From: an uncultured Halieaceae bacterium
GTDB taxonomy: Bacteria; Pseudomonadota; Gammaproteobacteria; Pseudomonadales; Halieaceae
NCBI GenBank assembly: GCA_938074045.1
Contig: CALJGI010000020.1
Span: 38,159 to 102,158 of the forward strand
DNA length: 64,000 bases
Direction of reading: 5' to 3'
The notes beneath the pieces are model-generated. The model did no database searches and was not told the DNA's origin. It saw only the letters and a program-made list of their open reading frames with translations. Positions 20,232 to 29,424 of the stretch are shown here, piece by piece (within the stretch, counting starts at the first letter, position 1; each line of letters starts with the position of its first letter). A program made the position numbers and the translations under genes.

Positions 20232-22448
20232 GTGACTTTGACTACCATCCCAGCAGAAGGCCAAAAAACTTATTTGAGCTTGTCTGCATCGCATCAATTC
20301 TTTGCTCCATGCCCGCGCGGGCTGGAGGGACTATTGCGTGAAGAATTACTCTCGCTGGGGGCTGAATCCGCACGTGAAACTGTAGCGGGAGCGTATTTCG
20401 AGTGCTCGCCCCCTACTGCGTGGCGTGTTTGTCTTTGGAGTCGTTTGGCCAATAGAGTGCTCTATCCTGTATATCAGGGCACTGCGACGGACGCCAAAGA
20501 GCTATATGCGGCGGCTGCCTCGGTTGACTGGACCACGCACTGGGACGGCAGGGGGACGCTGGCGGTGGACTTCAGTGGTCGAAATGATGATATTCGGCAT
20601 ACTCAGTTCGGCGCGCAGACTGTCAAAGATGCATTGGTTGATCACTACCGTGAACTCACCGGGAATAGACCCGCCGTTGATAGAAAATCGCCTGATTTAT
20701 TGATCAATGCACGGTTACACAAAGGCGGGGTGAGTCTGGCCATAGATTTCAGTGGGCACAGTCTTCACCGGCGTGGCTATCGCCAGCAGGGTGGGGCCGC
20801 GCCGTTGAAGGAAAATCTTGCTGCAGCGCTTCTTATCAGGTCGGATTGGCCGGGTCTTGCCGCGCGTGGAGGGAGTCTTGTTGATCCCCTGTGCGGCAGT
20901 GGAACGGTAGTTATTGAGGCCGCAATGATGGCTGCAGATGTAGCGCCGGGGCTGTGGGCTGAGCGCTTTGGCTTTGAGTCCTGGTCAGGTTTCGCCGCAT
21001 CGACCTGGAAGGAGCTACGCGATGAAGCTGAAGCGCGGGCAAATATCGGTCGCCGCCGCCTGCGTAATGTGATCGCGGGTAGCGATCAGGACTCCCGAGT
21101 TGTTCAATTTGCTCGCGCTAATGCCGCCAGGGCGGGATGTGAAAAGCTGGTGACGTTCAGCTGCGAGACACTGAGCCAGGTACGGCGCCCCAGCGGTGCT
21201 GAGCATATAGGCCTGGTGGTAACTAACCCGCCATATGGCGAGCGTCTGGGTGAACAGGAGTTACTCAAACCACTCTACAACGAAGTGGGAGATCTACTGC
21301 GCGCTGAATTCAGGGGTTGGCAGGCTGCGTTGTTCACAGCCAATCGAGATTTATCGCGCCATGTCCGACTGGTAAACCGAAAGAAGTATTCGTTGTTCAA
21401 TGGTGCAATGCCTGCACACCTGCTGCTATACGAAGTACCAGTGGAAGCTGAAGAAAGCGCGCAGCTGTCAACGTCCCGGTCTCCAGCCTGGTCAGAGGGT
21501 GCCACGATGTTTGCCAATCGACTGCGGAAGAATAGACGGCGCCTCGGCAAGTGGGCGCGGCGAGAGGGCCATGAATGTTTCAGGCTGTATGACGCCGATA
21601 TGCCTGAGTATGCAGTTGCGATTGACTGCTATGGCGATGAGATACATGTTGCTGAATACCAGGCTCCGGCGGGTGTCAGTGAAGATGATGCTGAGCGACG
21701 ACTCGCCGAGATCATATCCGTGGTGCCAACGGTTCTGGAAGTCGAGCCTGGCCATGTCCATTATAAACAGCGGCGGCGTCAGCGCGGCAGTGAGCAGTAT
21801 CAACGACAAACTGCACCGGGCTCGGCGGAAAAACTATATACGGTGAGGGAAGGCGCGGCAAAATTTCTGGTTAATCTGGATGATTATCTTGATACAGGAC
21901 TTTTTCTCGACCACCGTCCATTGAGGCGACAGTTGCATGCAACAGCCGCTGGCGCCCGCGTGTTGAATCTTTACTGTTACACAGGATCCATGACGGTACA
22001 CGCTGCTTTGGGCGGGGCCGCCTCAAGCGTGTCTGTAGACCTTTCACCCAGGTATTTGCAGTGGGCCAAGCGTAATCTGGAACTCAACGCGGTTGACGTC
22101 TCGCGCCATCGACTTGTGCGATCTGATTGTCAGGAATGGCTACAGTCGAATACCGATGAATTCGACCTGATCATCCTCGATCCACCTTCCTTCTCCAACA
22201 GCAAGCGCACGGATACGACGTTGGATATACAGCGAGATCATGGGTTGTTAGTCGAACTGAGTATGAAGTGCCTGGCAGCCAGTGGTCGGCTGTTTTTTTC
22301 CACCAACAAGCGAGGTTTCCGCATGGAACCAGCACTCATGGATCGATTTGCTGTGGAAGACCTGGGATCAAAAACGATTGATGAAGATTTTCGTCGACGA
22401 CCCAATATCCACCGATGTTGGCAAATGAAGCACCAAAATGGCGACTAG
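20232..22448 (+). CDS. rlmL: Bifunctional 23S rRNA methyltransferase RlmKL
   Basis: A 738-residue fusion of two SAM-dependent methyltransferases acting on 23S rRNA (m2G2445 by the RlmL half, m7G2069 by the RlmK half). The N-terminus has FFAPCPRGLEGLLREEL and a THUMP domain. NPPYGERL (near residue 332) is the first catalytic motif, and DPPSFSNSKR (near residue 649) the second. A linker of about 60 residues lies between them. The start is taken as GTG 20232; no ATG is available nearby, and TTG codons at 20273 and 20279 are alternatives. It lies 48 bases after gdhB. Confidence 0.95.
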   Translation: MTLTTIPAEGQKTYLSLSASHQFFAPCPRGLEGLLREELLSLGAESARETVAGAYFECSPPTAWRVCLWSRLANRVLYPVYQGTATDAKELYAAAASVDWTTHWDGRGTLAVDFSGRNDDIRHTQFGAQTVKDALVDHYRELTGNRPAVDRKSPDLLINARLHKGGVSLAIDFSGHSLHRRGYRQQGGAAPLKENLAAALLIRSDWPGLAARGGSLVDPLCGSGTVVIEAAMMAADVAPGLWAERFGFESWSGFAASTWKELRDEAEARANIGRRRLRNVIAGSDQDSRVVQFARANAARAGCEKLVTFSCETLSQVRRPSGAEHIGLVVTNPPYGERLGEQELLKPLYNEVGDLLRAEFRGWQAALFTANRDLSRHVRLVNRKKYSLFNGAMPAHLLLYEVPVEAEESAQLSTSRSPAWSEGATMFANRLRKNRRRLGKWARREGHECFRLYDADMPEYAVAIDCYGDEIHVAEYQAPAGVSEDDAERRLAEIISVVPTVLEVEPGHVHYKQRRRQRGSEQYQRQTAPGSAEKLYTVREGAAKFLVNLDDYLDTGLFLDHRPLRRQLHATAAGARVLNLYCYTGSMTVHAALGGAASSVSVDLSPRYLQWAKRNLELNAVDVSRHRLVRSDCQEWLQSNTDEFDLIILDPPSFSNSKRTDTTLDIQRDHGLLVELSMKCLAASGRLFFSTNKRGFRMEPALMDRFAVEDLGSKTIDEDFRRRPNIHRCWQMKHQNGD

Positions 22449-22560
22449 AGAGACCGATCCGCCTGTTCTGCGGGGTCAGTGTCTACCAACTTGAAGCAGT
22501 TTCTTATGCACAGTATCGCCAGAGCGACGCAGATTCTGCTGCTTCGTCATTACGGGCGAT

Positions 22561-22716
22561 TTAAAACGCTGTAAAAAATGTGCTATGTGATTGATATATA
22601 TGAAAATATTAGACTGTATAAATTTTGATCAATACGTGATCAGGGCAGTTTTTTCAAGGCGCTGTGGGCAGAAATTGCAATTTATCCCCAGATTTATCCA
22701 CAGAATCTGTGGATAA
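22561..22716. other. AT-rich gap with a DnaA-box palindrome
   Basis: The 290-base gap 22449-22738 between two convergent genes has no supported gene. Its right half is AT-rich (about 22561-22626) and contains two GATC sites (22627-22630, 22638-22641). It then holds TTATCCCCA (22682-22690, one mismatch to the DnaA box), a perfect TTATCCACA (22694-22702) and a perfect box on the opposite strand, TGTGGATAA (22708-22716). The last two form a 23-base inverted repeat with 11-base arms and one central base. Such clusters occur at replication origins, DnaA-titrating loci and DnaA-reactivating loci. Which of these applies, if any, is inference. The left half holds only a 22-codon frame without a ribosome-binding site. 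Confidence 0.6.
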
Positions 22717-22738
22717 GATTGTAGGGTCTCATCGTAGC

Positions 22739-23761
22739 TCAGTCTTGTGACAGTGATAGGATCTGTTTCCCCTGGTTTTCCCCACTGAACAGCCGCATCA
22801 AAGTCGCAGGAATATTCTCAAACCCAGACTGAATGTCCTCTCTGTACGCAATTTTGCCCTCCGCCAACCACTGCCCCAATTCTGTCATACACTCCTCAAA
22901 CCGATCCATATAATCCAGGACAATGAATCCCTCCATTCGCACGCGTCGCGCAATCAGGTTCATCAGGTTTTTAGGTCCTGGACCCGGAACTACTTCGTTG
23001 TAGCCGGAAATGGCGCCGCAGAGTACGATGCGGCCGTGATCCGATATATGCTCAATGGCCGCCTCGAGGGTGTCGCCACCGACGTTGTCAAAAAATACAT
23101 CGATTCCCTCGGGGCAGAGCGACGCTAGCCGGGTTGAGATATCTTCCAGCTTGTAATCAATCACATCATCCACTCCGCAGGCGTCTTTCAACCATTGACA
23201 TTTTTCATCTCCACCGGCGATACCAATCACTCTACAACCTTTTATTTTTCCGATTTGCGCGACAATTGAACCTGTCGCGCCGGCTGCTCCAGATACCAGA
23301 ACGGTCTCACCGGGCTGAGGTTTGCCGACATCAAGCAAGCCGAAGTAGGCGGTGGCGCTGGTGGCACCGAACAGGGTCAAGGGCAGGGTGGCAGGTGTAC
23401 CCTCAGGCAGTAGCTGTGCCGGGATGAAATCTTTAGGCCCGCATAGCGCGTACTCCTGCCAGCCCAGCATGCCGTGCACCAGTCCTCCCACGGGGTAGTC
23501 ACTATTGTTGCTGAGGGCCACCGACCCCACCGCCGCCGCGCGCATGGTCTCCCCCAGACCTACCGGAGGCAGGTAACTGGGTTTGTCTTCTATCCAGCCG
23601 CGCATGGCAGGATCAAAGCTCACGTATTGCACACGAACGATATATTCACCCTCGGCCAGCATTGTGTCATCGATGTCTTCAACTACAAGGGCGAAATCAT
23701 CTGGTGCTACCATGCCAGAGGGTCGCTTTTGTAATACCCATCTACGATTCACTATTGCCAT
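22739..23761 (-). CDS. NADP-dependent zinc-independent oxidoreductase (MDR superfamily, CurA/PTGR-like)
   Basis: A 340-residue medium-chain dehydrogenase/reductase. It begins MAIVNRRWVLQKRPSG, as in the CurA/leukotriene B4 dehydrogenase subgroup. The cofactor loop GAAGATGSIVAQIGKIKG is visible, followed by FFDNVGGDTLEAAI. No zinc-binding cysteines are seen, as expected for this subgroup, which reduces alpha,beta-unsaturated carbonyl compounds with NADPH. The exact substrate is unknown. The start at 23761 is preferred over 23800 because GAGG lies just upstream. It is divergent from the VanZ-like gene. Confidence 0.88.
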   Translation of the reverse strand: MAIVNRRWVLQKRPSGMVAPDDFALVVEDIDDTMLAEGEYIVRVQYVSFDPAMRGWIEDKPSYLPPVGLGETMRAAAVGSVALSNNSDYPVGGLVHGMLGWQEYALCGPKDFIPAQLLPEGTPATLPLTLFGATSATAYFGLLDVGKPQPGETVLVSGAAGATGSIVAQIGKIKGCRVIGIAGGDEKCQWLKDACGVDDVIDYKLEDISTRLASLCPEGIDVFFDNVGGDTLEAAIEHISDHGRIVLCGAISGYNEVVPGPGPKNLMNLIARRVRMEGFIVLDYMDRFEECMTELGQWLAEGKIAYREDIQSGFENIPATLMRLFSGENQGKQILSLSQD

Positions 23762-23830
23762 GATATCCTCTTCATCAAATGTACAGCGTTGGCCGGGCAT
23801 GCATTACAGCATTGGCATGTGGAGCGATCA

Positions 23831-24301
23831 ATGAAAAAAGCTGAAATCAGTGTTGACTCACAAAGTCCGGTAGCCGTCTTATCTAAAACATCCAGCAAGC
23901 GCCTTTTACTGGGAAAAACCTTGTTGTTCTCAATTCGGACGGCGTTTATAGCCGCGGTACTGCTGGTTTGTTTTCTGGCTTTTGGCCCGGCGCTTGAGGT
24001 GGTTCCGGGTGGGGACAAGGGCAATCATTTTCTTGCCTTTCTGGTTCTCTCCTTGCTGCTTGATCTGTCATTTCCCGAGTCTGGCCCGGGATTGGTCAAA
24101 GTCGCAGTCCTGGCCGCGTTTGGGGCGTCGATAGAGTTCATTCAGCACTATCTGCCGGGAAGAGATATGTCGTCACTGGACATTCTGGCCGATATACTGG
24201 GCATAATTGCCTATGTATTACTCTGGAATCACGTTGGGAAGCTGGACTGTGCTTTACGGTTTCGAGAATTACTTTGTAAGCCACGGGTCGCCAGAGCATG
24301 A
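23831..24301 (+). CDS. VanZ-like membrane protein
   Basis: A 156-residue inner-membrane protein with about four hydrophobic helices. Charged residues conserved in VanZ-like proteins are visible: DKGNHFLAF (near 64-72), a central SIEFIQHYLPGRDMSSLDILAD and a final helix. The family is named after a teicoplanin-resistance protein, but in most bacteria its function is unknown, and nothing here suggests a resistance role. The ATG at 23831 has GGAG ten bases upstream; an ATG at 23789 would add 14 residues. It overlaps the next gene by ATGA. Confidence 0.75.
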   Translation: MKKAEISVDSQSPVAVLSKTSSKRLLLGKTLLFSIRTAFIAAVLLVCFLAFGPALEVVPGGDKGNHFLAFLVLSLLLDLSFPESGPGLVKVAVLAAFGASIEFIQHYLPGRDMSSLDILADILGIIAYVLLWNHVGKLDCALRFRELLCKPRVARA

Positions 24302-24750
24302 AGCAGCTACTGATTCTCTATCACAGCCAAAGCGGCAGTACCGAGGCGTTTGCTAGAGCCGCCGCGTCCGGAGCAAAGGAGTTTGACATTAAAGTAAAAT
24401 TACGGAGGGCTATGGCCGCAAATCTGGAAGATATTCAGGCTTGCGATGCAGTACTGTTCGCTACCCCGGAAAATTTTGGCACGCTGGCCGGCGGCATGAA
24501 AGATTTTTTCGATCGTACTTACTATCCCGCTCTGGATTTGCAGCTCAATTGTGCTTATGGAGTTTTGGTGAGTGCCGGGAATGATGGGCGGGGTGCCGTA
24601 TCACAACTTGAGCGAATCGTCAGCGGGTACCCGATGAGGCAGGTAGCCGCGCCGGTAATACTGCGCGGTGGAGCTTCCAATGGCACGCTGGAACAGGCAC
24701 GGGAACTTGGGCAGACGCTTGCTGCTGGTCTGGAGTTGGGTATTTTTTAG
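24298..24750 (+). CDS. Flavodoxin-like NAD(P)H reductase
   Basis: A 150-residue flavodoxin-fold protein. The FMN phosphate loop SQSGSTEAFA lies at residues 10-19. ATPENFGTLAGGMKDFFDR (about 55-73) matches the flavin-contacting loop of small NAD(P)H:FMN or quinone oxidoreductases. The partner and substrate are unknown. Its start overlaps the VanZ-like gene stop, and a thioesterase gene follows 8 bases later, so the three plus-strand genes look like one operon. Confidence 0.75.
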   Translation: MKQLLILYHSQSGSTEAFARAAASGAKEFDIKVKLRRAMAANLEDIQACDAVLFATPENFGTLAGGMKDFFDRTYYPALDLQLNCAYGVLVSAGNDGRGAVSQLERIVSGYPMRQVAAPVILRGGASNGTLEQARELGQTLAAGLELGIF

Positions 24751-24758
24751 GAGGAGAA

Positions 24759-25232
24759 ATGGAAGACAGGACAGCTGAACACTCTGCTCCCGGCGGATAT
24801 AAAGCTATGCCTCCGGGGCTTGGTTTTATTGACGCTATAAGTCCGCTGTACGTGAACAGGGACGGGGTCTGGCCCGCATACGGGCTATTTGTTGCTGAGC
24901 AGCACCTCAATCTAATAGGTATCTGCCATGGTGGAGTACTGATGACGTTACTGGATGTCGGTCTATCCAGTGCCCTCAGAAGCGCTGGTGGCAGTGACAG
25001 TGGGGTTCCCACCGTATCGCTGAGTGTCGACTTTGTTAACGCCGCAAAACGGGGTAGCTGGCTGGAATTCAGCGCAGACACCGTAGAACTGAAACGGCGC
25101 TTTGGTTTTGCAACAGGAAAAGTGGTTTGCGATGGTCGTCTTATCGCCACTGGCAAGGGCGTTGTCTATGTACCTGACAAGGGCTTCGCGCTGGATTCAA
25201 GGGCGCAACGAGCTTTTGATGTTACGGCTTAA
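24759..25232 (+). CDS. PaaI-type hotdog thioesterase
   Basis: A 157-residue single hotdog-domain protein. ICHGGVLMTLLDVGLS (about 55-70) contains the HGGxxxxxxD signature of PaaI-like acyl-CoA thioesterases, and VSLSVDFVNAAKRG fits the second conserved strand. It should hydrolyse an acyl- or aryl-CoA thioester in the cytoplasm; the substrate is unknown. A very strong site (AGGAGGAG) precedes the ATG. It overlaps the convergent LysR gene by 11 bases. Confidence 0.82.
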   Translation: MEDRTAEHSAPGGYKAMPPGLGFIDAISPLYVNRDGVWPAYGLFVAEQHLNLIGICHGGVLMTLLDVGLSSALRSAGGSDSGVPTVSLSVDFVNAAKRGSWLEFSADTVELKRRFGFATGKVVCDGRLIATGKGVVYVPDKGFALDSRAQRAFDVTA

Positions 25233-26100
25233 TCGCCTCCATTTGTAGCTCCCGGATGAACGCACTGGCTGCATTGGACAGGGAGCGCTTTCGCAGGTAT
25301 ACGAAACCCAGTTCACGATGTAGCGAGGGTTCTCCGAGAGCAATTGAACGTATGGGGGATTCCAGCATTCCGGCGGGAAGAATACTCCAGCCCAGGCCGA
25401 TGGAAACCATCATCTTGATAGTCTCAAGATAGTTGGTTGACATACTTACATTCAGCTTTAGCCCGTGTTTGTTGAATAGATTACTGACGATTTGTCCTGT
25501 ATAGGTGTTCAGGCCGGGAAGGATTGCCGGATATTTGCTCAGGATCGACAGGGCTACATCTTCCAGTTCGAGTAGGGGGTGATCTGCCGCCAATGCGAGG
25601 TGAAGCGGATCGGGCCATATGGTCTCGGCATAGAACACCGGGTCCAGGTTTGGATCCAGTGTCACCACAGACAGTTCAATTTTCCCACGGAGCATCAGCT
25701 CGTAGGCACGTTCTGAATCCAGAAAGTCTATGTCCAGGCCGACATCTGGATACTTCTGGGAGAAGCGGCGCAACACGCTTGGCAGTTTATGCAGTCCGAT
25801 GTGATGACTGGTTGCCAGGGTGAGTTTTCCCGTCACAGAGCCGGATAAATCCCTCACCGAGTGTTCGGCTTCTATCATAGACTGCATAATGCCTTCAGCG
25901 CGCGGCAGCAGTGCAAACCCAGCCTCTGTCAGGGTTACTTGTCGCCCGATCCTGTCAAACAGGGGGGTATCAAGATGATGCTCAAGGCCCGCCACCCGCT
26001 TACTGACGGCTGGTTGCGTAAGCCCCAGTTTCTCCGCAGCGATTGAGAACGACCCGCATTCAGCAACTTCCAGAAAAGCGCTCAGTGACTGTCTGTCCAT
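25222..26100 (-). CDS. LysR family transcriptional regulator, divergent from leuC
   Basis: A 292-residue regulator. The N-terminal winged helix-turn-helix (about 1-60) contains the classical FSIAAEKLGLTQPAVSKRVAGLE. The effector-binding domain follows from about residue 90. Its position, head-to-head with leuC, is conserved in Pseudomonas as I recall, which suggests it controls leuCDB, although I know of no effector. A T-N11-A palindrome sits 21-37 bases upstream of its start. The 3' end overlaps the thioesterase gene. Confidence 0.92.
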   Translation of the reverse strand: MDRQSLSAFLEVAECGSFSIAAEKLGLTQPAVSKRVAGLEHHLDTPLFDRIGRQVTLTEAGFALLPRAEGIMQSMIEAEHSVRDLSGSVTGKLTLATSHHIGLHKLPSVLRRFSQKYPDVGLDIDFLDSERAYELMLRGKIELSVVTLDPNLDPVFYAETIWPDPLHLALAADHPLLELEDVALSILSKYPAILPGLNTYTGQIVSNLFNKHGLKLNVSMSTNYLETIKMMVSIGLGWSILPAGMLESPIRSIALGEPSLHRELGFVYLRKRSLSNAASAFIRELQMEAIKP

Positions 26101-26120
26101 CGTTCCAGTGTACTGTTTAG

Positions 26121-26137
26121 TATTCTTATATGGAATA
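26121..26137. promoter_or_regulatory. Candidate LysR-type operator (T-N11-A palindrome)
   Basis: TATTC and GAATA form a 5-base inverted repeat separated by 7 bases and include the T-N11-A pattern of LysR-type regulators. It lies in the 119-base gap between the LysR gene and leuC, near the regulator start and about 22 bases upstream of the predicted leuC -35. That position suits both autoregulation and activation of leuC. Predicted by eye. Confidence 0.5.
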
Positions 26138-26158
26138 CGAAATATGATAAATATGAAT

Positions 26159-26187
26159 TTGTTTTATCTGGGTGGATTATCTACACT
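26159..26187 (+). promoter_or_regulatory. Candidate sigma-70 promoter of leuCDB
   Basis: TTGTTT (26159-26164) and TACACT (26182-26187) are separated by 17 bases. Transcription would start near 26194 and give a short leader of about 26 bases before ATG 26220. There is no room for a leucine leader peptide, so attenuation of the enteric type is unlikely here. Confidence 0.5.
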
Positions 26188-26219
26188 TTCCGCACATCGA
26201 CAGTAATAAGGGCGAAAAC

Positions 26220-27659
26220 ATGACGGCAGAAACACTTTACGACAAATTGTGGCGCGAGCACCTCGTGACTCAGCGCGAAGATGGAACAGCGCTCATCTAT
26301 GTAGATCGCCACCTTATTCACGAGGTGACATCTCCGCAGGCTTTTGAGGGCTTGCGAATGGCGGGAAGATTGCCCTGGCGGCTGGATGCGAATCTGGCCA
26401 CCCCCGACCACAATGTGCCCACCACCAGCGCAGAGCGCGCGACGGGCGTCGAGGGCATCCTCGACCCTGTGTCCAAGCTACAGGTTGCCACGCTGGATGA
26501 TAACTGTCGGGATTTCGATATCGTCGAGTTTGAAATAAACGATGCGCGGCAGGGCATTGTTCATGTCATCGGGCCAGAACTGGGAGCGACGCTGCCGGGA
26601 ATGACCGTGGTGTGTGGTGATTCACATACCTCTACCCATGGAGCGCTTGGTGCCCTGGCGCATGGCATAGGAACCTCTGAAGTCGAACACGTACTCGCTA
26701 CCCAATGTCTGGTCCAGAAAAAAATGAAGAATATGTTGGTCAAGGTGAATGGACGTCTGGGTGAGGGTGTTACGGCGAAGGACGTGGTGCTGGCCATTAT
26801 CGGCAACATCGGCACTGCAGGCGGAACGGGTTACGCAATTGAATTCGCTGGCTCAGTCATCGCGGAACTGTCCATGGAGGGCCGCATGACTGTCTGCAAT
26901 ATGGCGATAGAAGCGGGTGCCAGAGCCGGTATGGTTGGTGTAGACGAAAAGACCATCGACTATGTTCGTGGCCGGCCATACGCTCCGACGGGCGAGATGT
27001 GGGAAACCGCGGTACAGGCCTGGAGCCATTTGCACACAGATGCTGGCGCGAGATTTGATCGGGTAGTGGAATTGGAAGGGGGCGAGATCAAGCCGCAAGT
27101 TACATGGGGAACGTCCCCGGAAATGGTATTGCCGATTGATGCCTGTCTCCCTGATCCCCGTGATGTTGAGGATGATGCTCAGAGAGAGGGCATTGAGCGA
27201 GCGCTCTCTTATATGGGGTTAAAGGCGGGCCAGCGGCTCACAGAGATTCAATTGGATCGTGTGTTTATCGGTAGCTGTACCAATTCACGCATTGAGGATA
27301 TGCGCGCTGCGGCGGCAGTGGTGAAAGGGCGTAGGGTATCCGCCACTGTGAAACAGGCGCTGGTTGTGCCCGGTTCACAAGCGGTGAAGCGGCAGGCGGA
27401 GGAAGAGGGTTTGGACAAGATTTTTGTAGAGGCCGGCATGGAATGGCGGGAGCCCGGTTGCAGTATGTGCCTGGCGATGAATGCCGATAAGTTGGGGCGC
27501 GGTGAACACTGTGCTTCCACGTCCAATCGTAATTTTGAAGGTCGCCAGGGCATTGGCGGCAGAACTCATCTGGTGAGCCCCGCAATGGCGGCCGCCGCCG
27601 CAGTGGCCGGACACTTTGTCGATGTGCGTGAGTTGAAAACACAAGGAGCACAAATATGA
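26220..27659 (+). CDS. leuC: 3-isopropylmalate dehydratase large subunit
   Basis: A 479-residue iron-sulfur enzyme that, with LeuD, isomerises 2- to 3-isopropylmalate in leucine synthesis. [26 protein letters not shown] is the active-site region. The [4Fe-4S] cysteines lie in GSCTNSR and [10 protein letters not shown]. The start at 26220 ([11 protein letters not shown]) has GGGCG upstream; the frame also opens at 26172, but that would place the start almost inside the promoter. It overlaps leuD by ATGA. Confidence 0.97.
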   Translation: MTAETLYDKLWREHLVTQREDGTALIYVDRHLIHEVTSPQAFEGLRMAGRLPWRLDANLATPDHNVPTTSAERATGVEGILDPVSKLQVATLDDNCRDFDIVEFEINDARQGIVHVIGPELGATLPGMTVVCGDSHTSTHGALGALAHGIGTSEVEHVLATQCLVQKKMKNMLVKVNGRLGEGVTAKDVVLAIIGNIGTAGGTGYAIEFAGSVIAELSMEGRMTVCNMAIEAGARAGMVGVDEKTIDYVRGRPYAPTGEMWETAVQAWSHLHTDAGARFDRVVELEGGEIKPQVTWGTSPEMVLPIDACLPDPRDVEDDAQREGIERALSYMGLKAGQRLTEIQLDRVFIGSCTNSRIEDMRAAAAVVKGRRVSATVKQALVVPGSQAVKRQAEEEGLDKIFVEAGMEWREPGCSMCLAMNADKLGRGEHCASTSNRNFEGRQGIGGRTHLVSPAMAAAAAVAGHFVDVRELKTQGAQI

Positions 27660-28315
27660 AGGCGTTCACAGTATTGGATGGCTTGGTGGCGCCTCTGGAT
27701 CGCGCCAATGTGGACACAGATATGATTATTCCAAAACAGTTCCTTAAGTCGATCAAACGCAGTGGTTTTGGTCCGAATCTATTTGATGAATTGCGTTATC
27801 TCGATGAGGGATATCCCGGACAGGATACTGACAGCAGACCCGTAAATCCGGAGTTTGTACTCAACAATCCACGTTATAAAGGGGCCAGTGTTCTGCTGGC
27901 CCGGGAGAACTTCGGCTGCGGCTCCAGCAGGGAACATGCCCCATGGGCTCTGGAAGACTTTGGCTTTCGCTGCATAATTGCGCCGAGTTTTGCGGATATT
28001 TTCTTCAACAACTGTTTCAAGAACGGCGTTTTACCCATTGTACTCGATCAGGCTCTGGTGCAGGAGTTGTTCGATCAGGTAGAGCGGGAGCAAGGATTCA
28101 GACTGACGATTGATTTGAATACCCAGACAATCAAGAGAGCTCGCGGTGCTGCTATCGAGTTTGAAGTTGAGGGTTTTCGCAAGCACTGCCTGCTGCATGG
28201 ACTTGATGATATTGGGCAGACACTACAAGACGCAGACGCGATAAGGGAATACGAAGCCGCGTGCCGCATGCGCTCACCATGGCTGTTTGACAGTATTGCG
28301 GGAGTACAGCAGTGA
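27656..28315 (+). CDS. leuD: 3-isopropylmalate dehydratase small subunit
   Basis: A 219-residue swivel-domain subunit that completes the LeuC active site. [14 protein letters not shown] and [16 protein letters not shown] are the family signatures. It overlaps leuC and leuB by 4 bases each, consistent with coupled translation and fixed stoichiometry. It is full length. Confidence 0.97.
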   Translation: MKAFTVLDGLVAPLDRANVDTDMIIPKQFLKSIKRSGFGPNLFDELRYLDEGYPGQDTDSRPVNPEFVLNNPRYKGASVLLARENFGCGSSREHAPWALEDFGFRCIIAPSFADIFFNNCFKNGVLPIVLDQALVQELFDQVEREQGFRLTIDLNTQTIKRARGAAIEFEVEGFRKHCLLHGLDDIGQTLQDADAIREYEAACRMRSPWLFDSIAGVQQ

Positions 28316-29403
28316 GCAAACAGATTCTCATTCTTCCCGGTGACTACATCGGACCAGAAATCGTCACAGAGGCGCGGCGGGTATTGGACTGGGTCAATAA
28401 ACGCTACATTCTTGATCTGAAATTTGTCGATGGGTTGTTGGGGGGCGCCGCCATTGATGCGTGTGGCAACCCTTGTCCAGAAGAAACCCTCAATGCTGCA
28501 CGGCAGAGTGAGGCCATTCTTCTGGGGGCGGTGGGTGGGCCAAGCTGGGACGATGTTGATCGTCATATCAGGCCTGAGCGCGGCCTGCTGCAACTTCGCT
28601 CTGAACTGGAACTGTTTGGCAACCTTCGCCCCGCCTTACTTTATCCACAACTCGCAGAGGCTTCCAGTCTGAAAGCCGAGATCGTTTCTGGTCTGGATAT
28701 TCTCATTGTCAGGGAATTGACCGGTGGTATCTACTTCGGGGAACCCCGGGGGATACGCACTCTGGAAAATGGTGAGCGAGAGGGCTTTAACACCTATGTT
28801 TACAAAGAGTCGGAAATCGAACGCATCGGACATTTGGCCTTCGAGTTGGCGCGTAAGCGAGGCGGTAGATTGTGTTCCGTTGATAAATCCAATGTGTTGG
28901 AAGTGACCGTCTTGTGGCGTGAGATCATGACTGATATGTCAGCACAATATCCCGATGTGGAATTGAGTCATATGTACGTAGATAACGCCGCTATGCAATT
29001 GGTGATGGCGCCAAAACAGTTTGATGTGCTGGTGACGGGGAACATGTTCGGCGACATTCTCAGCGATGCCGCGGCCATGCTGACGGGGTCAATCGGCATG
29101 CTCCCCTCGGCCTCGCTGGACCAGAACGGTCGAGGTATGTATGAACCCTGTCACGGCTCAGCACCGGATATTGCCGGTGAGGGCAAAGCTAATCCACTCG
29201 CAACAATACTGTCAGTGGCGATGATGATGCGATACACGCTGGCTTGTCCTCAGGCAGCGGATGCCATTGAGGCAGCGGTCAGCAGAACCCTGGATCAGGG
29301 TTTGCGAACCCCTGATATCGTCACTGCCGGCAGTAATTCAGTCTCGACTTCACAAATGGGAGATGGCGTGGTCGCCGCTCTTGAGGCCCTTGCCGACCAA
29401 TAA
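28312..29403 (+). CDS. leuB: 3-isopropylmalate dehydrogenase
   Basis: A 363-residue NAD-dependent oxidative decarboxylase and the third step specific to leucine synthesis. GDYIGPEIV marks the N-terminus, [14 protein letters not shown] the substrate loop, and [24 protein letters not shown] with [15 protein letters not shown] the metal and cofactor sites. The start codon is GTG overlapping the leuD stop (GTGA). leuA is not in this window. Confidence 0.97.
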   Translation: MSKQILILPGDYIGPEIVTEARRVLDWVNKRYILDLKFVDGLLGGAAIDACGNPCPEETLNAARQSEAILLGAVGGPSWDDVDRHIRPERGLLQLRSELELFGNLRPALLYPQLAEASSLKAEIVSGLDILIVRELTGGIYFGEPRGIRTLENGEREGFNTYVYKESEIERIGHLAFELARKRGGRLCSVDKSNVLEVTVLWREIMTDMSAQYPDVELSHMYVDNAAMQLVMAPKQFDVLVTGNMFGDILSDAAAMLTGSIGMLPSASLDQNGRGMYEPCHGSAPDIAGEGKANPLATILSVAMMMRYTLACPQAADAIEAAVSRTLDQGLRTPDIVTAGSNSVSTSQMGDGVVAALEALADQ

Positions 29404-29424
29404 TTTTCACAACGGAGAACGAAC

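Noticed and set aside
22506..22574. 22-codon frame starting MHSIARATQ
   Set aside because: No ribosome-binding site, no start-site evidence and no recognisable similarity.
24298..24750. VanZ-like, flavodoxin-like and thioesterase genes as a resistance or defence island
   Set aside because: VanZ-like proteins are widespread without a resistance role, and there are no mobility genes, repeats or composition shift around them.
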